Below the pieces are notes generated by a model that searched no databases, had not been told where the DNA came from, and saw only the letters and a program-made list of their open reading frames with translations. Shown piece after piece: positions 1-8,790 of a stretch of DNA of 57,039 bases; position 1 is the stretch's first letter; the number at the start of each line of letters is the position of its first letter. The stretch lies in assembly GCF_914768045.1 (NCBI RefSeq), contig NZ_CAJZCD010000004.1:127918-184956 (forward strand), written 5' to 3'. Source of the DNA: Snodgrassella communis (GTDB taxonomy: Bacteria; Pseudomonadota; Gammaproteobacteria; Burkholderiales; Neisseriaceae). Made by a program: the position numbers and the translations under genes.

Positions 1-897
1 GTAGTTGTTGATGGTACGGGTCATCACTTGACGCAAGGCAGTCAGATGGGAGCCGCCATCACGTTGGGGAATATTGTTGGTGAAACACTGTACATTTTCC
101 TGATAGCTGTCGTTCCATTGCATGGCACATTCGACGCTCATGCCATCTTTTTCACCGGCAGCATAGAAAACTTTTTCATGTAAAGCTGTTTTGTTGCGGC
201 TCATGTATTGTACGAAGCCGGCAATACCGCCACTAAAGGCAAAGTTTTCATGCTTGCCATCGCGCTTGTCGAAAAGCTCGATGCTCACGCCATTGTTCAG
301 AAAGGACAGTTCGCGGATGCGCTTGGCCAGAGTCTCGAAGTGGTAATCGATATTGCCGAAGGTATCGGTACTGGCTAAGAACTGTACTCGTGTGCCCTGT
401 TTGTCGGTATCGCCTACTACAACGAGCGGAGCCACAACATCACCACGGCGGAATTCAACAAAGTGTTCTTTATTATTGCGATAGATAGTCAGGCGCAGCC
501 AGTCAGACAGGGCATTGACTACAGAAACGCCTACACCATGCAAGCCGCCGGAAATTTTGTAACTATTGTTATCAAATTTACCGCCAGCATGCAGAATGGT
601 CATAATCACTTCAGCGGCAGAACGGTGTTCTTCCGGGTGCATATCGGTGGGAATACCGCGACCATTATCTTCGATGGTAATGGAGTTATCAGCATTCACG
701 GCTACGGTGATGTGATCACAATAACCACCCAGTGCTTCGTCAATGGCATTATCCAGAACTTCAAATACCATGTGATGCAGGCCAGTACCATCTTGGGTAT
801 CGCCAATATACATGCCGGGACGTTTGCGCACGGCATCTAAACCTTTTAGTACTTTGATGCTGTCGGCACCGTAATCTTCAGAGCTGTGATCTGTCAT
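1..897 (-). CDS. gyrB: DNA gyrase subunit B (N-terminal part, cut by window start)
   Basis: This encodes the ATPase subunit of DNA gyrase, which introduces negative supercoils together with GyrA. Reading the minus strand from the ATG at 897-895 gives 299 uninterrupted codons to the window edge. The GHKL ATPase motifs are in the expected places: the catalytic Glu46 and Asn50 in [11 protein letters not shown], Asp77 in IEDNGRGIP, and the ATP-lid glycines GGLHGVGVS at about 118-126. The transducer domain begins near residue 220. The C-terminal TOPRIM part lies outside the window. The gene is downstream of dnaA-dnaN in the same orientation, the usual order near a proteobacterial origin, but it has its own promoter and a leader of about 125 nt. 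The family assignment is certain. Confidence 0.98.
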   Translation of the reverse strand, partial: MTDHSSEDYGADSIKVLKGLDAVRKRPGMYIGDTQDGTGLHHMVFEVLDNAIDEALGGYCDHITVAVNADNSITIEDNGRGIPTDMHPEEHRSAAEVIMTILHAGGKFDNNSYKISGGLHGVGVSVVNALSDWLRLTIYRNNKEHFVEFRRGDVVAPLVVVGDTDKQGTRVQFLASTDTFGNIDYHFETLAKRIRELSFLNNGVSIELFDKRDGKHENFAFSGGIAGFVQYMSRNKTALHEKVFYAAGEKDGMSVECAMQWNDSYQENVQCFTNNIPQRDGGSHLTALRQVMTRTINNY

Positions 898-994
898 AAG
901 AATTCTTTACTAAATCTGGAGCAGCGGTCATGCTGTTAAATGATGTACCTGTAGCCGGGATTTGATGCTAAACGCAATTCCGGTTTGCCTGTGT

Positions 995-1008
995 AAACAA
1001 GCTTGTTT
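995..1008. promoter_or_regulatory. 14-bp perfect palindrome in the gyrB leader
   Basis: AAACAAGCTTGTTT is a perfect palindrome. It sits inside a longer imperfect dyad (CCTG at 988-991, CAGG at 1009-1012), between the predicted gyrB promoter and its start codon. It could be an operator or an RNA hairpin. No known regulator site is recognised. Confidence 0.3.
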
Positions 1009-1030
1009 CAGGGCAATTGACCAAAAGACT

Positions 1031-1059
1031 ATTATAACAGAAAATCAGTTTTTTTTCAT
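1031..1059 (-). promoter_or_regulatory. Predicted gyrB promoter
   Basis: On the minus strand, ATGAAA (1059-1054) is followed by a 17-bp spacer and a perfect TATAAT (1036-1031). The -10 is preceded by TG one base upstream (TGT-TATAAT), which makes it an extended -10. Transcription would start near 1024, leaving a 5' leader of about 125 nt before the gyrB ATG at 897. Confidence 0.6.
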
Positions 1060-1133
1060 CCAGTTGTTATATTTAACATGATGTTTTGTCTGATTTTTAT
1101 TTATGGATAATAATGCTGAATGTAAATAATAAA

Positions 1134-1184
1134 CTGCCGTAAATCAGTTTGCTGGTTTCATAACGGCAAGGTGATTTACGGCAG
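1134..1184 (-). terminator. 13-bp inverted repeat downstream of dnaN (possible terminator)
   Basis: CTGCCGTAAATCA (1134-1146) and TGATTTACGGCAG (1172-1184) are perfect inverted arms around a 25-base loop. The repeat lies 26 bases past the dnaN stop. On the minus strand it is followed by TTTATTATTT, a weak U-rich tail. It may end the dnaA-dnaN transcript before the separate gyrB promoter. The long loop makes this a less typical terminator. Confidence 0.5.
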
Positions 1185-1210
1185 TTGCTAAACTATTGTA
1201 TGAATGGTAT

Positions 1211-2314
1211 TTAAATACGCATCGGCATGACAATATATTTGAAATTCGGATTGTTGGGGATGGTAAACAGGGTGGAGCGGTTTGCATCACCAAAAGCCAG
1301 CTGCAAGTCTTCTACATGCACATTACGCAATACGTCCATGAGGTAGTTGATGTTAAAGCCCACTTCCAGTGTATCGCCCTGATAGGCAATTTCCAGTTCT
1401 TCGCGCGCTTCTTCCTGCTCGTTATTGTTACAGGTTACGCTCAGCAGACCGGGTTGGATTTGCAGACGGGCACCGCGGAATTTTTCATTGGCTAAAATAG
1501 CAGCCCGTTCCAGTGCGCCCAGCAGCTCGGTACGATTGGCCAGAAAGATTTTATCGTTGTCTAGTGGAATCACACGGTTGTAATCCGGAAATTTACCATC
1601 CACTACTTTGGAAACGATAATGGTGTCATTGCAGCGAAAACGCACTTGATTATTCAAAAGTTCAATGGTTATCGGCTGCTCGGGAAAGGTGAGTAGCTTA
1701 AACAGCTCCAGTACGGTTTTGCGCGGCAGAATGACTTCTGCTTTAGGTAAATCGGCTTCGATATTGCAGGCTGCATAGGCCAGACGATGCCCGTCGGTGG
1801 CAACCAGTCGCAGCTGATTGCCTTCGGTTTGCATCAGCAGGCCGTTGAGGTAATAACGAATATCCTGAATAGCCATGCTGTACTGTACCTGTGACAGCAT
1901 TTGGCGGAATGCTTCCTGTGGCAGGGTAAAGGTAGCATCGACATTTTCGCCAACGCTCATCAGCGGGAAGTCTTCTGCCGGTAAGGTTTGCAGATTAAAG
2001 CGGCTTTTACCGGCTTTCAGCTCCAGACGGTTGTTGCTCCAGCCCAGTGACACTATGGCGCCGGCAGGCAGGGCGCGCAGAATATCTTGCAGTTTTTTGG
2101 CATTGGTGGTGATGCGGAAGTCCTCAGCTTCACTTTTCGGCCCTACGGTATCAATCTGAATTTCCAGATCGGTGGCCAGAATTTTAATTTGCCCCTGATG
2201 GTTTTCCAGTAATACATTAGACAGTATCGGTAAGGTATGGCGACGTTCAACAATGCCGGTTACGGCTTGTAGCGGTTTGAGTAAACTATCGCGTTCTGCT
2301 TGTAAAATCAGCAT
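1211..2314 (-). CDS. dnaN: DNA polymerase III sliding clamp (beta subunit)
   Basis: This is the ring-shaped clamp that tethers replicative DNA polymerase III to DNA. The 367-residue product is the normal length and begins MLILQAERDSLLKPLQAV, typical of betaproteobacterial DnaN. It ends YIVMPMRI, matching the conserved VMPMR tail that forms part of the partner-binding pocket. Three clamp domains of about 120 residues fit the length. The start is supported by an AAGGAA ribosome site just upstream. The gene follows dnaA with only 15 bases between them, so the two are probably co-transcribed. A 13-bp inverted repeat follows it. Confidence 0.98.
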   Translation of the reverse strand: MLILQAERDSLLKPLQAVTGIVERRHTLPILSNVLLENHQGQIKILATDLEIQIDTVGPKSEAEDFRITTNAKKLQDILRALPAGAIVSLGWSNNRLELKAGKSRFNLQTLPAEDFPLMSVGENVDATFTLPQEAFRQMLSQVQYSMAIQDIRYYLNGLLMQTEGNQLRLVATDGHRLAYAACNIEADLPKAEVILPRKTVLELFKLLTFPEQPITIELLNNQVRFRCNDTIIVSKVVDGKFPDYNRVIPLDNDKIFLANRTELLGALERAAILANEKFRGARLQIQPGLLSVTCNNNEQEEAREELEIAYQGDTLEVGFNINYLMDVLRNVHVEDLQLAFGDANRSTLFTIPNNPNFKYIVMPMRI

Positions 2315-2329
2315 ATTCTATTCCTTGGT

Positions 2330-3955
2330 TTAATCTCGCAAAATCATCATTAAGGTTTCATACGCTTTGGTTGTTTCGGCATCATTTTTGCGGAGTTTGG
2401 AGATGCTTTTTACCGCGTGCATAACCGTTGTGTGGTCGCGACCACCAAATCCGCTACCAATAGCGGGTAAACTAAGTGGAGTAAGCTCTTTGGCTAATGT
2501 CATGGCAATCTGGCGCGGACGAGCCAGATTACGGGTGCGTTTTTTGCCCACCATGTCACTGATGGTAATGCCATAAAATTTGGCTACTGTATTCTGGATA
2601 TGTTCCAATGTCATCGGTTTGTGATTGACGGCCAGAATATCCTGTAATGCTTCTGTGGCCAAACCCACATCAATCGGCCGGCTGGCAAAACGGCTCTGCG
2701 CCACTACACGCTTAAATGCACCTTCCAGTTCGCGTACATTGCTGCGGATATGTTTGGCAATGAAAAATGCGGCTTCATCTTCCAGTTTTACCTGCGCCAG
2801 CTCGGCTTTTTTCTGTAGAATGGCCACACGCATTTCCAGTTCTGGCGGTTCGAGTTCCAGACTCAGCCCCCAGGAAAAACGTGATTTCAGGCGGTCATCC
2901 ATGCCATCAATATGGGTAGGCAGGGTATCACAAGTAAGAATAACCTGTTTTTTTTCGTCAATTAAATGATTATAGACGTAAAAAAACTCTTCCATGGTGC
3001 GGTCTTTGCCGGCAATAAACTGCACATCATCCATAATCAGCAAATCTACCTGCTGATACTGCTGGCGCATGGCATCAAAAGATTTGGCATGAAATGCGTT
3101 CATGATGCCGCGAATAAATTCATCGGCATGAATGTAACGTATTTTTACTTTGGCTTCAGCGGCAAAGAGCTGGTTGCCAATGGCTTGTACCAGATGCGTT
3201 TTACCCAAACCAGTACTGCCATAGACAAAAAACGGGTTGTACATGCTGTTGCCCGGATTCTCAGCAATAGACAGGGCGGCAGCATGAGCCAGACGGTTGC
3301 CTTTACCTTGTACCAGAGCTGCGAAAGTGTGCTCAGGATTCAGGTTGGTTTCGGTATAGCGGGATTTTTTACTATTTTCATGAGCTGAATCGGCTGCAAT
3401 TGCCGGTGCAGCCGCTTCGTGTTTTTCTGCTTTGGCCGGTTTGATATTGCTGCTTTCGCTATTGTCGGCAGGACTACTATCGCTTTTAGACTGGCTGTGT
3501 CGCAGCCGTTTGGCGATGATGTCCTGAGCGGATTCAGTCCGTTTGGGTGCTGCACGTGTTTTGGCTGTCGCCTCAGGAGCTGCTGGGTCTGTTTTGGGTA
3601 TGATTTCGGCCGGATTTTCAGTCACTACTGTAGCGGCTGCCGTGTCTACAGCAGCCGTGCTGGCTGGGGTACTTGGCGATACTGCCTGTGTGGCTGCCTG
3701 CAAGGGGCGCCCCTGACCGATTTTCAGAATTAATGGTGTGCTGCCATCAGGCAAAATAGCTTGTCTGGCACTTTCTACAGCAGGCCAGAAACGTTCGCGG
3801 ATATGGTTAAACGTAAATGTATTACGTGCAAAAATTACCCAGTTGCCATTTTCCTCGCCTACGGTTAACGGAGCAATCCACATCTGGTATTGCTGGGCGG
3901 GTAAGCTTTGCTTTAATTGCAATAGGCACTGTGGCCAAAATTCTGTCAGGGTCAT
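2330..3955 (-). CDS. dnaA: Chromosomal replication initiator DnaA
   Basis: This AAA+ initiator opens the replication origin. At 541 residues it is longer than the roughly 470 of E. coli. The excess is in a low-complexity Ala/Pro/Thr/Ser-rich domain II (about residues 85-200). Domain I (about 1-80) begins MTLTEFWPQC. Domain III carries Walker A GSTGLGKTH (246-254) and Walker B LLIMDDVQF. Domain IV contains the DnaA-box recognition signature GGRDHTTVMHAV near the C-terminus. The gene heads a dnaA-dnaN unit and diverges from rpmH. No clear DnaA-box cluster is visible in the 220 bp between dnaA and rpmH. Confidence 0.98.
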   Translation of the reverse strand: MTLTEFWPQCLLQLKQSLPAQQYQMWIAPLTVGEENGNWVIFARNTFTFNHIRERFWPAVESARQAILPDGSTPLILKIGQGRPLQAATQAVSPSTPASTAAVDTAAATVVTENPAEIIPKTDPAAPEATAKTRAAPKRTESAQDIIAKRLRHSQSKSDSSPADNSESSNIKPAKAEKHEAAAPAIAADSAHENSKKSRYTETNLNPEHTFAALVQGKGNRLAHAAALSIAENPGNSMYNPFFVYGSTGLGKTHLVQAIGNQLFAAEAKVKIRYIHADEFIRGIMNAFHAKSFDAMRQQYQQVDLLIMDDVQFIAGKDRTMEEFFYVYNHLIDEKKQVILTCDTLPTHIDGMDDRLKSRFSWGLSLELEPPELEMRVAILQKKAELAQVKLEDEAAFFIAKHIRSNVRELEGAFKRVVAQSRFASRPIDVGLATEALQDILAVNHKPMTLEHIQNTVAKFYGITISDMVGKKRTRNLARPRQIAMTLAKELTPLSLPAIGSGFGGRDHTTVMHAVKSISKLRKNDAETTKAYETLMMILRD

Positions 3956-4111
3956 GCGTGAAGCTTAAATTATCTGTCAATCGGGACTGGCTAAAGGCTG
4001 GAAACAAAATGCACCTATTATGCTAATTATACGCAATAAACAGGTTTATGACTATGATTTGTACTTTATGTTAAAGCTGTTGCCGTCAAGCTTTGCTGTA
4101 GATTATATTGA

Positions 4112-4140
4112 TTGACAAAGTGCTGTTCTTGTTGTGTAAT
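4112..4140 (+). promoter_or_regulatory. Predicted rpmH promoter
   Basis: A consensus TTGACA (4112-4117) is followed by a 17-bp spacer and TGTAAT (4135-4140). Transcription would begin near 4147, about 30 bases before the rpmH start. The strength suits a ribosomal protein operon. Confidence 0.65.
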
Positions 4141-4176
4141 GCTACGTTTTATTTAGAGTTAATTCGGGAATAAATT

Positions 4177-4311
4177 ATGAAACGCACTTATCAACCATCC
4201 GTTACCCGCCGCAAACGCACCCATGGTTTTCTGGTACGTAGCAAAACTCGTGGCGGACGCGCTGTACTGGCAGCCCGTCGTGCTAAGGGTCGTAAACGTT
4301 TGGCTGTGTAA
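4177..4311 (+). CDS. rpmH: 50S ribosomal protein L34
   Basis: This is the small basic ribosomal protein bL34. The 44-codon reading frame begins [18 protein letters not shown] and ends AKGRKRLAV, the hallmark sequence and exact size for the family. A GGGA ribosome site lies eight bases before the ATG, and a near-consensus promoter lies about 40 bp further upstream. It is the first gene of the rpmH-rnpA-yidD-yidC cluster, which is conserved next to dnaA in most proteobacteria. The rnpA start lies eight bases after its stop. Confidence 0.97.
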   Translation: MKRTYQPSVTRRKRTHGFLVRSKTRGGRAVLAARRAKGRKRLAV

Positions 4312-4319
4312 GAATAAGA

Positions 4320-4679
4320 ATGGATTATCATTTTGGCAAAAAATATCGCCTATTAAAAACGGATGATTTTTCATCCGTTTTTGCGTTACGTTGCCAAAAA
4401 AGCCGTGCCTGGATTCAGGTTTTTCAGGCACGCAATGCTTTGGGTTTCCCGCGTCTGGGATTGATAGTTGCCAAAAAAGTGGCCAGACGTGCCAACCGGC
4501 GCAATTACATGAAACGAGTGTTACGGGAATGGTTCCGCCTGCACCGGCATGAGTTGCCTCCGGTTGATATAATCATTCGTATACGTCAGCCATTCCGGCA
4601 CACGGAGTATGCTGGCGTAGTCAGAACTTTACAGCAGTTGCTTGTGGCAACTGACGGGTGTAAAGCAACGTCGCAATGA
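4320..4679 (+). CDS. rnpA: Ribonuclease P protein component
   Basis: This is the protein subunit of RNase P, which helps the catalytic RNA remove 5' leaders from precursor tRNAs. The 119-residue basic protein has the conserved RNR motif in [19 protein letters not shown] (around residues 57-76), which contacts the RNA, and the N-terminal DFSSVF-type segment of the family. It starts eight bases after rpmH stops and overlaps the next gene by four bases (ATGA at 4676-4679), implying translational coupling. Confidence 0.95.
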   Translation: MDYHFGKKYRLLKTDDFSSVFALRCQKSRAWIQVFQARNALGFPRLGLIVAKKVARRANRRNYMKRVLREWFRLHRHELPPVDIIIRIRQPFRHTEYAGVVRTLQQLLVATDGCKATSQ

Positions 4680-4885
4680 GATATTTATTGCTGGGGCTGA
4701 TTCGGTTTTATCAGTATGCCATCAGCCCGCTGCTGCCACCACGTTGCCGTTATAGCCCGACCTGTTCGCAATATGCAGTGCTGGCACTGCAAAAATACGG
4801 GGTATTTAAGGGTAGCTGGCTGGCGATAAAACGCATTTGCCGCTGTCATCCATGGGGTGGCTGCGGTCATGATCCACTTCCTTAG
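4676..4885 (+). CDS. yidD: Membrane protein insertion efficiency factor YidD
   Basis: YidD is a small membrane-associated protein that assists insertion of inner-membrane proteins and is genetically linked to YidC. The 69-residue product has the family signature: [11 protein letters not shown] near residues 23-33, followed by a [11 protein letters not shown]-type C-terminus, with an amphipathic N-terminal segment. The start overlaps the end of rnpA as ATGA. It ends 21 bases before yidC, the standard arrangement. Confidence 0.94.
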   Translation: MRYLLLGLIRFYQYAISPLLPPRCRYSPTCSQYAVLALQKYGVFKGSWLAIKRICRCHPWGGCGHDPLP

Positions 4886-4906
4886 CGAACACACACGGAA
4901 TACACT

Positions 4907-6559
4907 ATGGATTTCAAACGATTATTGATATTTTTTGTGCTGACTATGGCGATTTTAATTGGTTGGGAAAAGTTATATCCACAACCTGAAAATCAGCCTG
5001 CAACACAACAAACATCAGCTACCAGCAATGCTACTTCTGCCAATGTGGCTGCTGATGGTGCTTTAAGTAAAACAGAGCCGATAACGGTTAGTACCGATAC
5101 TGTTAAAGCGATTATTGATGAAAAAAGCGGTGATTTACGCCAGCTTACACTCAATAAATATAAAGCCACCAGTGACGCTAATAAGCCTTTTGTGTTGTTG
5201 GATAATGGTACTAATGGCCATCAGTATATTGCCCAGTCGGTGTTGTTGAACCGTCAGGGCGACTATCAGTTTAAAAATCTCACATTTACTGCGGCACAAA
5301 AACAGTACACGCTTAACGGTGACAAGCTTGATGTGCGTTTGACTGCTGCGGAACAAGATGGCGTGCAGGTTAGCAAAGTCTATACCTTCACCAAAGGCAG
5401 CTATCTGATTGGGCTGCGCTATGAGATTACCAACCATAATGCTCAGCCATTGCAAATGGATGTGGCCTACCGAGTGTTGCGCGATGACAAAGAGCCGGAA
5501 GGTAGCGGTTATTTTGATCATACTTATACTGGCCCGGTGTTGTATACCCCGAATGGTAAGTTTGAAAAAGTAGCCTTTAAGGATCTGGACAGTGATTATG
5601 CTTCTGGCCGCGACCGGGCAGATTATGAGCGTAAAACCAACACTGGCTGGATTGGTATGACCCAGCATTACTTTATGACTACATGGATTCTGCAACCCAA
5701 AGGTGGCAGCAGTGTTTGTGGCAGCAGTGATTGCCAGATTGATATCCGTAAACGCAGTGATGGCCTGTATTCGACTGGTGTGCGTGTACCTTTAAAAGAT
5801 ATTGGTGCCAATTCTACTGGCAGTTTCGGTATTTCCCTGTACGCTGGTCCGCAGATTTATTCTGTCATTACCAAAGTTGCTGATCATCTACAGATGATTA
5901 AAGACTACGGCAAAGTGTCGTTGTTCTCTTCACCTTTATTCTGGCTGCTGAACTGGTGGCATGGTTTGGTACAGAACTGGGGCTGGGCGATTATTCTGTT
6001 AACGCTCACTGTGAAAGCAATTCTGTTTCCGCTTACCCATGCATCGTATAAATCCATGGCTAAAATGCGTGCTGTGGCGCCACGCTTGCAGGCATTGAAA
6101 GATCAATACGGTGATGATCGCATGCGTATGCAGCAGGAAATGATGTCGCTGTACAAAAAGGAAAAAATCAATCCTGTTGGCGGTTGTTTGCCGATGCTGT
6201 TGCAGATTCCGGTATTTATCGGCTTGTATTGGGCTTTGTTTGCTTCGGTAGAATTGCGCGGTGCGCCATGGCTCGGCTGGATCACCGATCTGGGACGTCA
6301 GGATCCCTATTTCATCCTGCCAGTACTGATGGCGCTAACCATGTATCTGCAAACATTCATGAATCCGCCACCAACAGATCCGATGCAGGCAAAAATGATG
6401 AAAATCATGCCTGTTGCCTTTTCGGTAATGTTCTTCTTCTTCCCAGCAGGTCTGGTACTGTACTGGTTGACGAATAATATTCTAACGCTGGCACAGCAAT
6501 GGTTTGTCAACAAACGCATTGAGCGGCAGGCGAAGCTGCACCGTTCATTGGATGCATAA
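4907..6559 (+). CDS. yidC: Membrane protein insertase YidC
   Basis: YidC inserts and folds inner-membrane proteins, alone or with SecYEG. The 550-residue protein has the Gram-negative layout: an N-terminal transmembrane helix (about residues 5-21), a large periplasmic domain (about 40-330) and a C-terminal core of five hydrophobic segments (about 340-530). The core includes the cytoplasmic hairpin with MMSLYKKEKINPVGGCLP. It ends in a short basic tail. It is the last gene of the rpmH cluster and is followed within 14 bases by a strong hairpin terminator. The mnmE gene that often follows in related genomes is not here. Confidence 0.97.
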   Translation: MDFKRLLIFFVLTMAILIGWEKLYPQPENQPATQQTSATSNATSANVAADGALSKTEPITVSTDTVKAIIDEKSGDLRQLTLNKYKATSDANKPFVLLDNGTNGHQYIAQSVLLNRQGDYQFKNLTFTAAQKQYTLNGDKLDVRLTAAEQDGVQVSKVYTFTKGSYLIGLRYEITNHNAQPLQMDVAYRVLRDDKEPEGSGYFDHTYTGPVLYTPNGKFEKVAFKDLDSDYASGRDRADYERKTNTGWIGMTQHYFMTTWILQPKGGSSVCGSSDCQIDIRKRSDGLYSTGVRVPLKDIGANSTGSFGISLYAGPQIYSVITKVADHLQMIKDYGKVSLFSSPLFWLLNWWHGLVQNWGWAIILLTLTVKAILFPLTHASYKSMAKMRAVAPRLQALKDQYGDDRMRMQQEMMSLYKKEKINPVGGCLPMLLQIPVFIGLYWALFASVELRGAPWLGWITDLGRQDPYFILPVLMALTMYLQTFMNPPPTDPMQAKMMKIMPVAFSVMFFFFPAGLVLYWLTNNILTLAQQWFVNKRIERQAKLHRSLDA

Positions 6560-6572
6560 AAGAACCGATAGC

Positions 6573-6603
6573 AAAAAGCACTTCAGAACGAAGTGCTTTT
6601 TTT
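6573..6603 (+). terminator. Rho-independent terminator after yidC
   Basis: AAAAAGCACTTC (6573-6584), a five-base loop and GAAGTGCTTTTT (6590-6601) form a 12-bp stem ending in a run of T. The same stem recurs at 7296-7326. Confidence 0.9.
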
Positions 6604-6963
6604 ATAGATTTATCTGATCAGGGCTATGCAGATTATTGGTTCTTATGCGTATATATATTTGAATGGTATGATGATTTTTTATTCTTATGTGGTGGCATAA
6701 TACTTACCAAGTGCCATGCAGACAGCAAAGATAACGCTTTAAGATTTACAATAATTGAATCAATTAGAATTACCACATTTGACCAAATGTCATATTAGCA
6801 CCAGATTAACTGTAAAATTATTTAGGTAATCAGGCTGATTATCCAGTGGGCTGCGCTTATAACAGGTAATGTTTTTGCTTGAGAATCTCTATTATATTTG
6901 TATGAATTTATAGCCATGCTATTAACTTTGATTATGGTTTTTTGAATTATGAATAATTAATAA
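6604..6963. other. AT-rich stretch without a recognisable gene
   Basis: No open frame with plausible coding character or start site was found between the yidC terminator and the start-less frame at 6964. The sequence is rich in stops in all frames I checked and looks like decayed intergenic DNA. Confidence 0.4.
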
Positions 6964-7146
6964 GCTGGACGGTTTAATCAAAATGTTTTGGTAATTGATG
7001 ATGCTGGTTTCTGCGATGGCTTAAATAGAAATGGTTTGAATGATGTGTGGCCATTTGATTGTACTGGGCGGATTCAGATTTTTAAATTGTATCCGTTAAG
7101 ATGGCAGACAATTTTTGAGGTTGTGGAGAGATATCTGCCTGATTAG
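6964..7146 (+). pseudogene. Start-less 60-codon reading frame, probable gene remnant
   Basis: Between the stop at 6961-6963 and the TAG at 7144-7146 there is an open frame whose composition looks protein-like. It includes VLVIDDAGFCDGLN, DVWPFDCTGRIQIFKLYP and a tail VVERYLPD. It has no ATG and no ribosome site; only TTG or GTT codons are available. This is most simply the 3' end of a gene whose front has been lost. The tail resembles that of small immunity-type proteins, but I do not recognise the family. Confidence 0.35.
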
Positions 7147-7295
7147 GCCTTATTTGTAAACTTGACAGGACTCAAAATAATAATGATTTAAAATAATTTG
7201 GTATTAAATGTAAACATTGTCAACTACTATACTAAATCAATCATTAAATTAATATTAATGCTTAAATAATAATGTAGTGCAGATGATTTAAAATC

Positions 7296-7326
7296 AAAAA
7301 AGCACTTCAAGTAGAAGTGCTTTTTT
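7296..7326 (-). terminator. Bidirectional hairpin terminator
   Basis: AAAAAAGCACTTC (7296-7308) pairs with GAAGTGCTTTTTT (7314-7326) around loop AAGTA. Runs of A on the left and T on the right make it work in both directions. On the minus strand it serves the small membrane gene at 7439-7699. The stem is the same as the one after yidC. Confidence 0.8.
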
Positions 7327-7438
7327 ACACACATTGTATATTTTATGTTTTGAAATCGATTCAATATATCAGATACGCTAAATCTTAATATATAACAAAT
7401 CAAATTTTGTGGTTACTACTATTAAGAATATGAATTAA

Positions 7439-7699
7439 TTATACAGGTGTGGAGTTGGCCAGAATACTTCCAAATACTGCTATGATTATAAACCATAATA
7501 CTACTCCAATTGCCATTAGTATTAAATTGGCTTTGCAGAAGTTGGCGCGATTAGGATTGCTATTACCACTGAAAGCCCATACTAGTATCATAATTAGATT
7601 AACAAAAGGAATACACATAATAAGAAGCGTGATTATCCAGTCACCTATAGACATGACTAAGTTACTGTTACTAATATTTGTGTTTGTTTGATTTGACAT
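7439..7699 (-). CDS. Small two-helix membrane protein of unknown function
   Basis: An 86-residue protein begins MSNQTNTNISNSNLVMSIGDW. It has two hydrophobic segments (about residues 20-43 and 58-80) separated by a short polar stretch containing SGNSNPNRANFCKANL. The pattern of a Gly-Asp-Trp start, then a Pro-containing helix, then WAF and an Asn/Lys-rich loop is seen in small bacterial membrane proteins with no assigned role. It is monocistronic, with a terminator 110 bases downstream on the same strand. I do not assign a function. Confidence 0.7.
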   Translation of the reverse strand: MSNQTNTNISNSNLVMSIGDWIITLLIMCIPFVNLIMILVWAFSGNSNPNRANFCKANLILMAIGVVLWFIIIAVFGSILANSTPV

Positions 7700-7791
7700 A
7701 ATTAATTTAATAGTTAATAAAGGTAATTTATTTTACCATATTAGTAAATATAAATAAATATGTCATAGAGAATTTTGATTTACTGGTCTAT

Positions 7792-7831
7792 AGGCCTGAC
7801 GGATTAAGTTGCTTAGTAATCTGTCAGGCCT
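7792..7831. terminator. 15-bp hairpin beside the OmpA-type lipoprotein gene
   Basis: AGGCCTGACGGATTA (7792-7806) pairs with TAATCTGTCAGGCCT (7817-7831), with one G-U pair. A TTTT run follows on the plus strand, with no clear tail on the minus strand. It sits 10 bases past the stop of the minus-strand lipoprotein gene and probably stabilises or ends that transcript. Confidence 0.55.
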
Positions 7832-7840
7832 TTTCAGCAA

Positions 7841-8536
7841 TTACTGTACGTAGGTTGTAGTTTGCTGTGTGGTTGTGGTCTGAGCCTGCTGTACAGGATT
7901 TACTCGGATTTCCACACGGCGGTTTTTCGCACGGCCTTCAACAGTGGCATTGCTGGCAATCGGACTGGCTGAACCATACCCGGTTGCACTTATACGGTTA
8001 TAAGCCACACCACGGGAGGTCAGGAAACTGGAGACTGCCTGAGCACGGCGTTGTGACAAAGGAATATTGATGCTGTCATTACCCGTGCTGTCAGTATAAC
8101 CAGCTATGGTGATATTGGTATCTACGTATTTGGCCAATACTTCGGCTACAGAAGACAGGGAAGAAGTGGCGCTGCCACTTAATTCTGAGCTATTGGTAGC
8201 AAAAGTGACGTTTTCAGGCATAACCAGTTTAATTTGATTACCATCGCGCTGAACATCAACATTGGTATTGGCTAGTTTCTGGCGCAATAATTTTTCCTGA
8301 TAATCCATATAGGCACCAATACCGGCGCCAATGGCACCACAGCCTAGCGCCGCGTTGCGCGCGCCGCGACTGTTGTGTGTAATTGCGCCTACAATACCGC
8401 ATACGGCAGCACCGCTTAAGCCATAAACGGCTGTTTTGCTGGCGTGTGTTTGGCCAGTAGTTGGATCAGTAACGCAGCCACTTAGGGCCAGAGTGGTTGC
8501 AGCTGCCAGCGCAGCCAGTGGTTTCATGATAGTCAT
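7841..8536 (-). CDS. OmpA-family outer membrane lipoprotein (YiaD/YfiB type)
   Basis: The 231-residue product has a lipoprotein signal peptide ending LALSGC, so lipidation is expected at Cys21. A Gly/Ala-rich hydrophobic segment follows (about 40-77), of the glycine-zipper kind seen in YiaD-like proteins. Then comes a C-terminal OmpA domain (about 105-215) with the peptidoglycan-binding signatures TDSTGND, LSQRRAQAV and NRRVEI. The tail is Gln/Thr-rich. It should anchor the outer membrane to peptidoglycan. AGGAG lies six bases before the chosen ATG. An in-frame ATG three codons later is possible but worse placed. Confidence 0.88.
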   Translation of the reverse strand: MTIMKPLAALAAATTLALSGCVTDPTTGQTHASKTAVYGLSGAAVCGIVGAITHNSRGARNAALGCGAIGAGIGAYMDYQEKLLRQKLANTNVDVQRDGNQIKLVMPENVTFATNSSELSGSATSSLSSVAEVLAKYVDTNITIAGYTDSTGNDSINIPLSQRRAQAVSSFLTSRGVAYNRISATGYGSASPIASNATVEGRAKNRRVEIRVNPVQQAQTTTTQQTTTYVQ

Positions 8537-8762
8537 ACTTACTCCTTCTCTTCAAAGCTTGTTTTGGTTCTCACGATTAATGTTTTATGTCATCTGTAGC
8601 AGAAAAGCAAGTAAGGCGACTGGTTTAGAGAGTAACTCTCTTAGGCAGAATATTGGTATGCAAAAGGTATTTATTTGAGTTTGGAACTGCTTTAAGCGAC
8701 AATTTTACCGCGCTATATTACAATTTAGGCTACATAAATCGTGCTTTTAGGCTCTCTAGCTC

Positions 8763-8790
8763 TTGAAAACAGCCAGATTAACCTTATACA
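8763..8790 (+). promoter_or_regulatory. Predicted cysS promoter
   Basis: TTGAAA (8763-8768) is followed by a 16-bp spacer and TATACA (8785-8790), about 50 bases before the cysS ATG. It lies in the roughly 300-bp divergent region between the lipoprotein gene and cysS. I see no T-box or riboswitch-like structure there. Confidence 0.5.

Noticed and set aside
3956-4176. Replication origin in the dnaA-rpmH gap
   Set aside because: The gene order suggests an origin nearby, but I found no TTATCCACA-type DnaA boxes in this gap or in the dnaN-gyrB gap. A similar word in early yidC (TTATATCCACA) is single and coding.
4970-5000. Frameshift or early stop near the yidC N-terminus
   Set aside because: The frame is open and the low-complexity linker after the first helix is normal for this family.
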